A stretch of DNA of 37,768 bases from a virus, in IMG/VR virus record IMGVR_UViG_3300000929_000042, positions 1 through 37,768 of that record; one strand, 5' to 3'. Positions 31,398-37,768 of the stretch are shown in pieces (positions within the stretch are counted from its first letter, which is position 1; every line of letters starts with the position of its first letter). The position numbers and the translations under genes are program-made. Under the pieces are notes generated by a model, which had not been told where the DNA came from, made no database searches, and saw only the letters and a list, made by a program, of their open reading frames with translations.

Positions 31398-32840
31398 TTA
31401 GGTTTGTCTTATGAATGTATCCGGTATTGTAGGTAACTCTGCTACTTCGTCAGTGTTACCATTGTCAAGCAAACCTAATCTAGTAGGTCCTTCTTCTTCT
31501 TCAGTTAACGTCTTTGCTTCTGTTTCTTCTGGTAGGAAGTTCTCTGGATCAAGATTTTCATGATCGCTCCATGGCTCGTGTGCAGGTACACGAACTGGAA
31601 CTTTAGCCATTCCAGCTTTATCAGCACCATTAGAACTATTCATGAATATTTTTCCTTCAGTAGTTTCTTTGTGGTCACCGCCAGCATTAATATTAGTATC
31701 ACCTACTGCGGCAAGTTTGCCATCAACATCTGCTAATATATTCCAACTGCCAACTGCGTGGATATATGTGTCTACTCCACTAGTTATGTTAACATCTTTT
31801 TTTGCTTCAAAATTAATGTTTCTATCAGCATAAAAATTAATGTCTTGCTCTGAACGCATACTGATACTATCTTTAGCATAGATATCAATTTTGCCATTTG
31901 CTGACATTTCAATCCAGCTGTTTCCGCTACCATGTGAAATATAAATTAAATCTTCTGTATTATGCATTAAGATTTGATGACCATTTCTAGTCTTTAATCT
32001 CATTAAATCACTTGCAGGATATAAATCGTCCCCGTCTGTTTCATTAGCATCTATGTTAGCGTATTCCATTTTGCCAGCAACACCTGCTTCGCCTCTAGCA
32101 GGTTTCTTTCTAACTAAAGTATGATCGCCATCGTCCATTACAAAACTTGATCCGCCTAGTCTATTAAACGGTCTATTAACTTGTCTACCTGGTTTACCAT
32201 AACTATGTGTCGGTCCTGCCATATCTAATGGCCCAGGTGTACTCCATCCAAAAACAGCACTAGGTGCTTCTCGTCTTGCACTTGAAGTATTTGTTCCTCT
32301 GATATGATCTTTGTCAAGGCCTGCGGTTTCTAAACGTTCTTTTTCTACAGTATTAACTGGTTTTAAAAATTTAGTAGGATCGCCGCCTTCGCCTGTTTCT
32401 TGTATTTTATTATATTCGCCTACTGGCAATGCTGTACCACTATCATCTTTGTTGAATGTTGTAGATGAATATCCCGGAGTCATAAAGTTAGTGCCTGTAT
32501 CTGGTACACATGCAATCCAGTATGCTCTTGAAAAATCACCTTCTGGCATTATAACAATTACTCTAGAACCAATGTCCGGAGGAACTGCCCAAAAGCCATA
32601 GCTTTTTTGTGTATCTGCATAAGAAGCATTATTAGACATTCCACTAGCAGGTGTACTTCCAAAGAACGGACTAGCATAATGACATTGTACATAGTCAACT
32701 AAGTTACCACTGTTAGATCGTTTTGTTAATTCAACTTCTACACCGCCCATCATTGTTGTGTCAAGATGGCTTACTACAATGCCAACATATATGCCGGGGT
32801 TGTTTTGTTCTCGTGTTTGTGTTCTAGTATCAGTACTCAT
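31398..32840 (-). CDS. 5: gp5-like baseplate spike, 480 aa, no lysozyme domain
   Basis: In T4, gp5 is the central spike that punctures the outer membrane. Here residues about 17-115 form an OB-fold-like domain (GIYVGIVVSHLDTTMMGGVE, VDYVQCHYASPFFG, GFWAVPPDIGSRVIVIMPEG, RAYWIACV). About 120-270 are linkers and a histidine-containing GPTHSYGKPGRQVNRPFNRL block. From about 285 comes a beta-helix needle with short repeats: HQILMHNTEDLIYISHGSGN, WIEMSANGKIDIYAKDSISM, INFYADRNINFEAKKDVNIT. Such valine/isoleucine repeats match the VgrG/gp5 C-terminal helix. Nothing like the T4 lysozyme Glu-Asp-Thr site of the middle domain is present, so it should pierce without cleaving peptidoglycan. Its ATG overlaps the 804-aa stop (ATGA). 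Confidence 0.85.
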   Translation of the reverse strand: MSTDTRTQTREQNNPGIYVGIVVSHLDTTMMGGVEVELTKRSNSGNLVDYVQCHYASPFFGSTPASGMSNNASYADTQKSYGFWAVPPDIGSRVIVIMPEGDFSRAYWIACVPDTGTNFMTPGYSSTTFNKDDSGTALPVGEYNKIQETGEGGDPTKFLKPVNTVEKERLETAGLDKDHIRGTNTSSARREAPSAVFGWSTPGPLDMAGPTHSYGKPGRQVNRPFNRLGGSSFVMDDGDHTLVRKKPARGEAGVAGKMEYANIDANETDGDDLYPASDLMRLKTRNGHQILMHNTEDLIYISHGSGNSWIEMSANGKIDIYAKDSISMRSEQDINFYADRNINFEAKKDVNITSGVDTYIHAVGSWNILADVDGKLAAVGDTNINAGGDHKETTEGKIFMNSSNGADKAGMAKVPVRVPAHEPWSDHENLDPENFLPEETEAKTLTEEEEGPTRLGLLDNGNTDEVAELPTIPDTFIRQT

Positions 32841-35251
32841 GTTGTGTTATCTAATCCATCTGCTGTTGGTTCTATTAAGTGTTTACTTAGACCTGCGCCA
32901 ATTGCCTTACCAGCTTTAGTATCTAGTAATGCTCCTGCAATAGCACTAAGTGTTAGATCTTGATTACGTTTTCTCATTAGTTTTAATGTTTGTGTAAACA
33001 TTCCGTCTTTAAATCTATTCTCTACTAAAATTACTTGATATACTCCGCTGAACATTGCAATTGGTAAAAAGCCACCTAATGGATACTTTACAAATCCTGA
33101 TTCATCATCATAGTCAATTGGTGTTCTAAAGTTTAATACTATATGCACTTCACCATCAATTGGATTCATTGACCCATCAATTGTAATTGCATTGTTTACT
33201 GGATTAGCTAATCCTACAAAATTACCCGTTCCTGCATCAGCTAGGAAATAAGGATCACCGTGTATTGTTAGATCAACTCCAATCATGTCATTGTCACTAT
33301 GTATGACCATATTGTTTAAGTTTCTAGCAAGGCTAGTTAATGCGCCTTCTTTTGCGCCGCCACCGGCAGCTGGTAGGTCTGTACCGGATATATTTCTAAT
33401 TGGTGCCGCACCGTCTGCGCCAGCAGGACTCAATGCAACTGCACTTTCAGTTGTTGTTGCAGTTTCCCTATCACCTCTTGCCCATTGTGATATTGTTGCA
33501 AATAAACTATCTTGTTGTCTTTGACCTCTATTGGCTTGTACTCCTGTGAAGAATGCCATATTAAAGTTTAGATCAAAATCTATAATATCTGTATTTTGTC
33601 CAGTATATATGTAGTTGTATGCTTTTATAGCTTTGGCTTGTCTTGTAAATGTAGCTAGTACACTAGATCTAGGAGCGGCAATATTTGATACATCAACTTC
33701 ATAAGGCACTACTCTATATACATAAATTTTAGGATCTGCACCTGTCGATAACGAATTAAAGAAACTTGTTCCATTATAAACTTGTGTTTCAATTCTTACC
33801 CAAGGAACACGGCCAAATGCATCCGGAGTTGCTTCAGCAAACGTAGAACCATATTGACTGAGTATTACAATTTCTTCAATCATATCTTGTATTTTAGTTC
33901 CTGCAGGAAAAGAAAAAGTTCTAGATTCTGTATCGTATGTTAGTTTACCTCTTGTAAACACTCCTGGTTTTTCGGGGTTTTCTATAAATGACGCTTCTTG
34001 GAATGGACCGTCGCCTGCATCTTTAGGGTCGTCAACTATAGGACTATTACCAATATCATTCCAGTTAGTTTCAGCAGAGGCTTTTAAAGTAGCTCCAAGT
34101 GCTGATTGAGTTGTGCTTGCTTGTATTTCCGCTTGTGCTTCGGCAACTGCACCAGAATCAAACTCTCCTGTTTTATCACCAGTAATACCTTCGTATATTG
34201 CTTGTAATCCAGATCCTAGTTTAGACGTAGCAGAATTTATACTTGATGCAAAAGTGCCGCCAATTGAATCTAAAATTCCTGATTTTGGAAAACTAATTAT
34301 ATATTGATCTGCGGCTGGTACTTGACTTGCTTGTTGTCCTCTTGCAAGTTGTTCGTTAATTTTAGCAGTTAAACTTTCTGCACCTTTTTGTAATGCATCA
34401 CCTACTGTAGGACCTTTGAAAGTAATATCTTGTACAGATGTTTGAACAGTATCAGTACTTGCCATATCATTATATGCAACTGCTTTAACATCATATTCTG
34501 CACCACTTGCAGTTACTCTCATTTGTGCATGAACAATTTTTATTGGAAAATGTCGTTGACTAAACATAGGTGCTTTTACATTTTCATTGTCGTCATAACC
34601 TTTAAACGCAACACTCAATAAAAATGGTGCTTCGATATAATTTGAATGTCCTGCTACAAGTGAGGCTGTTCTAAGATTGTGTAAAAACTGACCCATGCTG
34701 TATGGTTCAATAACTTTAAAATTAATACTAAGTGCATTAGATAATCGTGTACCTGGATTAGGAGAACAATGATTTTTTAATTCAACATCTTCAATAAAAA
34801 ATTCTACTTTGCCATCTGTTTCATAAATTGTAGGAACTTTGTTTCCACCTGTTCCGCCGCTTTTAATTATTTTAATTAATGGGCCAAGTGTTCTATAACT
34901 TAGAGGAAAATTTAATTCCATATTTGTTAAACAACCTAAAGTAAAATTATAGTTGTAACTTGAAAATTGATCTAACTCATTTCGATAAGGAGGAAATCCT
35001 CTACCTAACAAAGATAATGCACCACTTAGTGTAGGGTTTTTAACTAGTTCAGCAATTTGTCCACCTTTTTGTGCAAGGTCTAAAACAGGAGATACTGCTT
35101 CCCCAACTACTCCAGAAACTACTCCACTAGCAATGCCGCCGGCACCAACAACAATATTACTAGCCGTTGATACTGTATTTGTTACTGTATTTGTAACCGC
35201 ATTAACGCCAGTAGTAATTACTGATCCATTGTTGGGATTTGTGTTCGCCAC
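32837..35251 (-). CDS. Probable baseplate hub protein, 804 aa
   Basis: The place between gp53 and the gp5-like spike is where a hub (T4 gp27 class) would be expected, and gp27 holds the spike trimer. Residues 12-60 are rich in Val, Thr, Ala and Gly (VTNTVTNTVSTASNIVVGAG) and could be flexible or membrane-contacting. Residues about 95-270 are beta-rich with FNFxxGCL-like and KVIEPYSMGQFLHNLRTA blocks, and FPIKIVHAQMRVTASGAEYD. Near 465 a helix (IQDMIEEIVILSQYG) leads to YRVVPYEVDVSNIA, then a C-terminal part with VIHSDNDMIGVDLTIHGDPY and a final FKDGMFTQTLKLMRKR strand, all typical of hub-type proteins of contractile tails. The start is GTG at 35251, 6 bases after AGGAG; no ATG in frame fits better. 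T4 gp27 is only 391 aa, so equivalence is inferred. Confidence 0.6.
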   Translation of the reverse strand: MANTNPNNGSVITTGVNAVTNTVTNTVSTASNIVVGAGGIASGVVSGVVGEAVSPVLDLAQKGGQIAELVKNPTLSGALSLLGRGFPPYRNELDQFSSYNYNFTLGCLTNMELNFPLSYRTLGPLIKIIKSGGTGGNKVPTIYETDGKVEFFIEDVELKNHCSPNPGTRLSNALSINFKVIEPYSMGQFLHNLRTASLVAGHSNYIEAPFLLSVAFKGYDDNENVKAPMFSQRHFPIKIVHAQMRVTASGAEYDVKAVAYNDMASTDTVQTSVQDITFKGPTVGDALQKGAESLTAKINEQLARGQQASQVPAADQYIISFPKSGILDSIGGTFASSINSATSKLGSGLQAIYEGITGDKTGEFDSGAVAEAQAEIQASTTQSALGATLKASAETNWNDIGNSPIVDDPKDAGDGPFQEASFIENPEKPGVFTRGKLTYDTESRTFSFPAGTKIQDMIEEIVILSQYGSTFAEATPDAFGRVPWVRIETQVYNGTSFFNSLSTGADPKIYVYRVVPYEVDVSNIAAPRSSVLATFTRQAKAIKAYNYIYTGQNTDIIDFDLNFNMAFFTGVQANRGQRQQDSLFATISQWARGDRETATTTESAVALSPAGADGAAPIRNISGTDLPAAGGGAKEGALTSLARNLNNMVIHSDNDMIGVDLTIHGDPYFLADAGTGNFVGLANPVNNAITIDGSMNPIDGEVHIVLNFRTPIDYDDESGFVKYPLGGFLPIAMFSGVYQVILVENRFKDGMFTQTLKLMRKRNQDLTLSAIAGALLDTKAGKAIGAGLSKHLIEPTADGLDNTT

Positions 35252-35252
35252 A

Positions 35253-35555
35253 TTACACTCCTAATTGCTGTGCTAGGTTGTCGCCTTTTGGAAGATAAAT
35301 TCTTACACCTGCTACTAAATCGTATACCGGGTCTTTTATAATATCCATATTTCTTTGTGCAAACACCCACCATAACTTTTCTGATCCGTATAAGTCATAT
35401 GCTAATAGATCAGGACGATATGTATATTGTGTTTGTACAGTATATAACAAATCATCTGCCTCTGCTGGGATAGGTCTGATTGATAAAATATCTAAGTATT
35501 GATTTTGTACCATTGTTGTTCTGTTGTACGGACTTGTTGATTCATATTGTGCCAT
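35253..35555 (-). CDS. 53: Baseplate wedge subunit gp53, 100 aa short form
   Basis: gp53 binds gp6 and gp25 at the inner baseplate and has a LysM-like domain. Residues 45-90 carry the family signature: YRPDLLAYDLYGSEKLWWVF, AQRNMDIIKDPVYDLVAG, then RIYLPKGD. It is half the length of T4 gp53 (196 aa), like other short marine-phage forms, and keeps only the core. Its ATG shares one base with the stop of the tail-tube cap gene (TAATG), and the hub gene starts just after its stop, so the three are probably translated together. Confidence 0.82.
   Translation of the reverse strand: MAQYESTSPYNRTTMVQNQYLDILSIRPIPAEADDLLYTVQTQYTYRPDLLAYDLYGSEKLWWVFAQRNMDIIKDPVYDLVAGVRIYLPKGDNLAQQLGV
35258..35262 (-). 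promoter_or_regulatory. Ribosome binding site that supports the GTG start of the hub gene
   Basis: The minus strand reads AGGAG, then 6 bases, then GTG at 35251. A stray ATG two bases earlier is in another frame and would stop the reading, so the spacing and frame favour GTG. Confidence 0.6.
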
Positions 35556-36364
35556 TAGATGAATCCTTTTCCGTCAATAACATACTGTCCATTAACAAAT
35601 GCATCAAGACTAAAGTTTGTAACACTCTTTCTACTGTATGTTGGTTGTACAACAATTGATATTGAACTACGTGTTGGAACCCATGTTCCGTTATCGCCTA
35701 TACCTACTTGAATGTAATCAACATCGTTTGGTAATTCAATTGTAAACATTTGTACTACTACTGGTACATCTTTAAAAATATAATCTCCGTATCCGTTTAG
35801 TTTTACAACAGGAGGTGGAGCACCTTGATTACTAGTTGCACCATACGCCATTTTTGTTATTGAACGTAGATAGTGAGTTGCCGCTACCCAATATTGTGCT
35901 TCTTTTTCATTTTCAATAAAAAAGTCTCCAATTAATGTCATTGCACTCACTTGTGAGTTCTGATATGCAGGAAACGCATAATTACTATGTGTAGGGTGTA
36001 GTGCATTATAGTTCGCACTATGTTCTAGAATAATTTGAGGAGTATATGGAAACATGAATCCGTTAGTTTCAAGTAGTGGGACAAGCATTTTACTAGATTT
36101 GTAATTCTGCGGTACAGACAAACGCACACGCCAGTCTTTATCAATTTCAGAACCCCATCTAGCATCAACAAACCCAGTACCAGCAGACGGAGCGGCTCCA
36201 GGTAACAAACCTATGGATCTTAGAGCTTTACCAAACCCTGTATCAGCAATTGCATTAGTAACCTTTTGTCCTACGTTACTAGGAATATTTGAAATAGACT
36301 CGCCTAAGTCCATTGCACTGCCCTGTATCTTTTCCAAAGTACTTTGTGGATCTTGTTGTGCCAT
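35555..36364 (-). CDS. 48: Baseplate tail-tube cap/initiator, gp48/gp54-like, 269 aa
   Basis: In T4, gp48 and gp54 cap the baseplate hub and nucleate the tail tube. This protein has a helical, glycine-rich N-terminus (1-70), then a tube-protein-like beta domain: WGSEIDKDWRVRLSVPQNYK near 70, ETNGFMFPYTPQIILEHSAN, QNSQVSAMTLIGDFFIENEK near 140, WVAATHYLRSITKMAYG, and the C-terminal WVPTRSSISIVVQPTYSRKS. The TLIGDFFIENEKEAQYW stretch is like that of tube and tube-initiator proteins of marine T4-like phages. Whether it plays the gp48 or the gp54 role cannot be decided by eye; only one such gene is in the window. It is the first gene of the leftward tail block, with a CTAAATA box 21 bases upstream and AAGGAG close to the ATG. 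Confidence 0.65.
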   Translation of the reverse strand: MAQQDPQSTLEKIQGSAMDLGESISNIPSNVGQKVTNAIADTGFGKALRSIGLLPGAAPSAGTGFVDARWGSEIDKDWRVRLSVPQNYKSSKMLVPLLETNGFMFPYTPQIILEHSANYNALHPTHSNYAFPAYQNSQVSAMTLIGDFFIENEKEAQYWVAATHYLRSITKMAYGATSNQGAPPPVVKLNGYGDYIFKDVPVVVQMFTIELPNDVDYIQVGIGDNGTWVPTRSSISIVVQPTYSRKSVTNFSLDAFVNGQYVIDGKGFI

Positions 36365-36384
36365 ATAGTTTCTCCTTATAGTAT

Positions 36385-36392
36385 TATTTAGT
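36385..36392 (-). promoter_or_regulatory. Late-type box ACTAAATA of the leftward tail block
   Basis: The minus strand reads ACTAAATA, 21 bases before the ATG at 36364, in the 82-base divergent gap with gp55. It is off the NATAAATA form by one base, like the box before gp6. It shares its last base with the rightward -35 box of gp55. Confidence 0.45.
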
Positions 36393-36420
36393 TGACTTTA
36401 TTAACAGAGTATATTATAAT
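36392..36420 (+). promoter_or_regulatory. Host-type sigma-70 promoter of gp55
   Basis: TTGACT (36392-36397), a 17-base spacer and a perfect TATAAT (36415-36420) precede a 26-base leader and the TTG start at 36447. The gp47 promoter has the same spacing throughout. This is the expected type for a gene made before the late genes it activates. Confidence 0.8.
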
Positions 36421-36435
36421 ATATACATTAACTAC

Positions 36436-36439
36436 GGAG
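36436..36439 (+). promoter_or_regulatory. Ribosome binding site fixing the gp55 TTG start
   Basis: GGAG lies 7 bases before TTG, within a GGAGAAATCA stretch repeated exactly before gp47. No ATG in frame lies near, and the protein from the TTG carries the family's conserved N-terminus. Confidence 0.7.
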
Positions 36440-36446
36440 AAATCAC

Positions 36447-37274
36447 TTGAGGAAACAAAATTACCTAAATAACAAGGATATATTGAAGGAAATACACAAG
36501 TCTAAAAGCAAATTTTGCAGTTTCATTGAAACCGACTACAATCAATTCGATATAATATTACCAAGCATTGACAAAATTAACATTAGAACCATTGCTGAAG
36601 CAAAAAGAAACAAAGCAAAGCGTTTAAGTGTTGCTGATTACGATGCACGTAAAATGGCAGGACAAAAGGTCAAACAAGCAGAATGCGAAGTGCCTTATAA
36701 GTCTATTACTAAAGAAGAAATAATTTTCCGTATTATGACATTTGATCATATTCCAGAAGAACCAGGACGTAAAAAGAACCCAAAGACAATTGCAGATACA
36801 AAAGTTAAACTAAACTTTCCACCATTCCAGCATTATAAATTTAATGACGAAGGTGAGCTTATTTTAGTTGGTAAAAGTCATTGGGAAGGTGGTATGGAAA
36901 ACGGACATTTTTCAAAGAGCCATGCTAAAGCAACAGACAAACTTGCTATGATGTGGATGAAGTTGTGTGATAGATATGCAACAAGAGGCAATGTACGTGG
37001 ATATACTTATAATGATGAAATGCGTGGACAAGCAATTCTACAGTTAGCACAAATTGGCTTACAGTTTGATGAATCAAAGTCAAACAATCCATTTGCTTAT
37101 TATACTGCGGCTGTAACTAATAGTTTTGTACGTGTTATCAACTTAGAAAAGCGTAATCAAAACATTAGAGATGATATTTTAGAAATGAACAACATGAATC
37201 CAAGTTATACTAGACAACATGCTGGAGAATGGGAAGCCGCACAGAAGCGTGAGAGTGAAGCCAAAAAGTCTTGA
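36447..37274 (+). CDS. 55: RNA polymerase sigma factor for late transcription gp55, 275 aa with internal insertion
   Basis: gp55 is the phage sigma factor that directs host RNA polymerase to late promoters, together with the sliding clamp in T4. The N-terminus NYLNNKDILKEIHKSK matches T4 gp55 (NYVNNKELLQAIIDWK). The sigma region-2-like part lies at about 185-235: YTYNDEMRGQAILQLAQIGL, FDESKSNNPFAYYTAAVTNS, FVRVINLEKR, aligned with the T4 QEMIADGI, NFDETKYKNPHAYIT and NAFVQRIKKER segments. T4 gp55 is 185 aa; here about 120 residues lie between the two matching parts (roughly 25-145), including a lysine-rich AEAKRNKAKRLSVADYDARK and SHWEGGMENGHFSKSHAKAT. The start is TTG, supported by GGAG 7 bases before. 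It diverges from the tail block it should activate. Its stop codon lies inside the -35 box of gp47. Confidence 0.88.
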   Translation: MRKQNYLNNKDILKEIHKSKSKFCSFIETDYNQFDIILPSIDKINIRTIAEAKRNKAKRLSVADYDARKMAGQKVKQAECEVPYKSITKEEIIFRIMTFDHIPEEPGRKKNPKTIADTKVKLNFPPFQHYKFNDEGELILVGKSHWEGGMENGHFSKSHAKATDKLAMMWMKLCDRYATRGNVRGYTYNDEMRGQAILQLAQIGLQFDESKSNNPFAYYTAAVTNSFVRVINLEKRNQNIRDDILEMNNMNPSYTRQHAGEWEAAQKRESEAKKS

Positions 37275-37299
37275 CTTATGCTGTAAAGGTGTGTATAAT
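37271..37299 (+). promoter_or_regulatory. Host-type sigma-70 promoter of gp47
   Basis: TTGACT (37271-37276) overlaps the gp55 stop codon; a 17-base spacer and TATAAT (37294-37299) follow. The 26-base leader to the TTG start matches that of gp55 at 21 of 26 positions. gp47 can thus be transcribed from here as well as by read-through. Confidence 0.78.
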
Positions 37300-37314
37300 A
37301 GTTACACTAACTAT

Positions 37315-37318
37315 GGAG
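37315..37318 (+). promoter_or_regulatory. Ribosome binding site fixing the gp47 TTG start
   Basis: GGAG is followed by AAATCAT and then TTG at 37326, the same layout as for gp55. The frame from this TTG begins directly with the conserved phosphoesterase strand. Confidence 0.7.
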
Positions 37319-37325
37319 AAATCAT

Positions 37326-37768
37326 TTGTTTAAAAAAGCGGCAGTTTTTACCGATATCCATCTAGGATTAAAAGGTAATAGTAAAGTACACAACGAAGAC
37401 TGCGAAGAATTCGTAGATTGGTATATCGAACAAGCAAAAGATAACGGTTGCGAAACTGGTATTTTTTGTGGCGATTGGCATCACAATAGAAATAGTTTAA
37501 ATTTAACTACTATGGATGCAACTATTCGTTGTCTTGAGAAGTTAGGGGCTGCCTTTGAAAACTTTTATATGTTTGTAGGCAATCATGACTTGTATTATAA
37601 AGACAAGCGTGATGTAAGTTCTACAATATTTGGAAAACATATTCCAGGCATTACTATTATAGACGAAATGACAGAAATTGAAGATGTCTGTATGGTGCCG
37701 TGGTTAGTAGGAGACGAATGGAAAAAGATTGCAAAGTGTAAAGCCAAGTATATGTTTGGTCACTTTGA
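37326..37768 (+). CDS. 47: Recombination endonuclease subunit gp47 (SbcD/Mre11-like), 3' end cut by window edge
   Basis: gp47 pairs with the ATPase gp46 to resect DNA ends for recombination-dependent replication and repair. The 147 visible residues hold the metallophosphoesterase motifs in order: TDIHLG (D10, H12), FCGDWHHNR (G49, D50, H52/H53) and VGNHD (G85-D88, with H87 likely catalytic). The frame ends in FGHF at the window edge, the start of the next metal-binding motif. All metal ligands seen are intact, so the protein is expected to be active. T4 gp47 is 339 aa, so about 60% is missing here. The start is TTG with GGAG upstream. It follows gp55 by 51 bases, the T4 order and direction, but without the alpha-glucosyltransferase gene that lies between them in T4. 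Confidence 0.9.
   Translation, partial: MFKKAAVFTDIHLGLKGNSKVHNEDCEEFVDWYIEQAKDNGCETGIFCGDWHHNRNSLNLTTMDATIRCLEKLGAAFENFYMFVGNHDLYYKDKRDVSSTIFGKHIPGITIIDEMTEIEDVCMVPWLVGDEWKKIAKCKAKYMFGHF

Overview
The window is part of the genome of a T4-like tailed phage (myovirus) with an AT-rich genome. The protein set points to a marine lineage such as cyanophages or SAR11 (Pelagibacter) phages: a short gp53, a gp5-like protein without lysozyme domain, paralogous fiber genes with a shared N-terminal module, and a very large baseplate protein after gp6. The host cannot be fixed from this sequence. About 98% of the bases are coding, no gene-free stretch exceeds 100 bases, and I see no tRNA, IS element, integrase, CRISPR array or convincing hairpin terminator.

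Right end (36.4-37.8 kb, + strand): gp55, the late-transcription sigma factor, then the start of gp47, the nuclease subunit of the gp46/gp47 recombination complex. The order and direction 55 -> 47 match T4. Each gene has a host-type promoter (TTGACT, 17-nt spacer, TATAAT), a 26-nt leader of nearly the same sequence, and a TTG start.

Centre (36.4 down to 3.3 kb, - strand): one long block of tail genes. In transcription order these are a tail-tube cap/initiator (gp48/54-like), gp53, an 804-aa probable hub protein, a gp5-like spike without lysozyme domain, gp25, an enlarged gp6 (1,197 aa) with a serine tail, and a 5,239-aa giant baseplate/tail protein that fills 42% of the window. After it come a 204-aa structural protein, three paralogous fiber proteins (699, 634, 507 aa; the first with a tail-collar domain) and two paralogous virion proteins (301, 361 aa). 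Late-type boxes (TATAAATA, GATAAATA, and weaker CTAAATA forms) lie about 20-30 bases before several starts. gp55 from the right end would be expected to direct RNA polymerase to them.

Left end (3.3 kb to the edge, - strand): five tightly overlapping genes: a 115-aa hypothetical, two paralogous glycosyltransferase-like proteins, a 188-aa hypothetical and a GT-A-type glycosyltransferase cut by the window edge. This cassette has its own host-type promoter (TTGACA, 17 nt, TATACT), so it is probably switched on apart from the late tail block.

The most unusual content is the giant protein, a mosaic of a gp7-like helical segment, FG-GAP-like propeller blades, five carbohydrate-binding-like insertions, repeated beta modules and an IPT/TIG-like domain near its C-terminus. 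Next come the duplicated promoter-leader-TTG cassettes and the long insertion in gp55.
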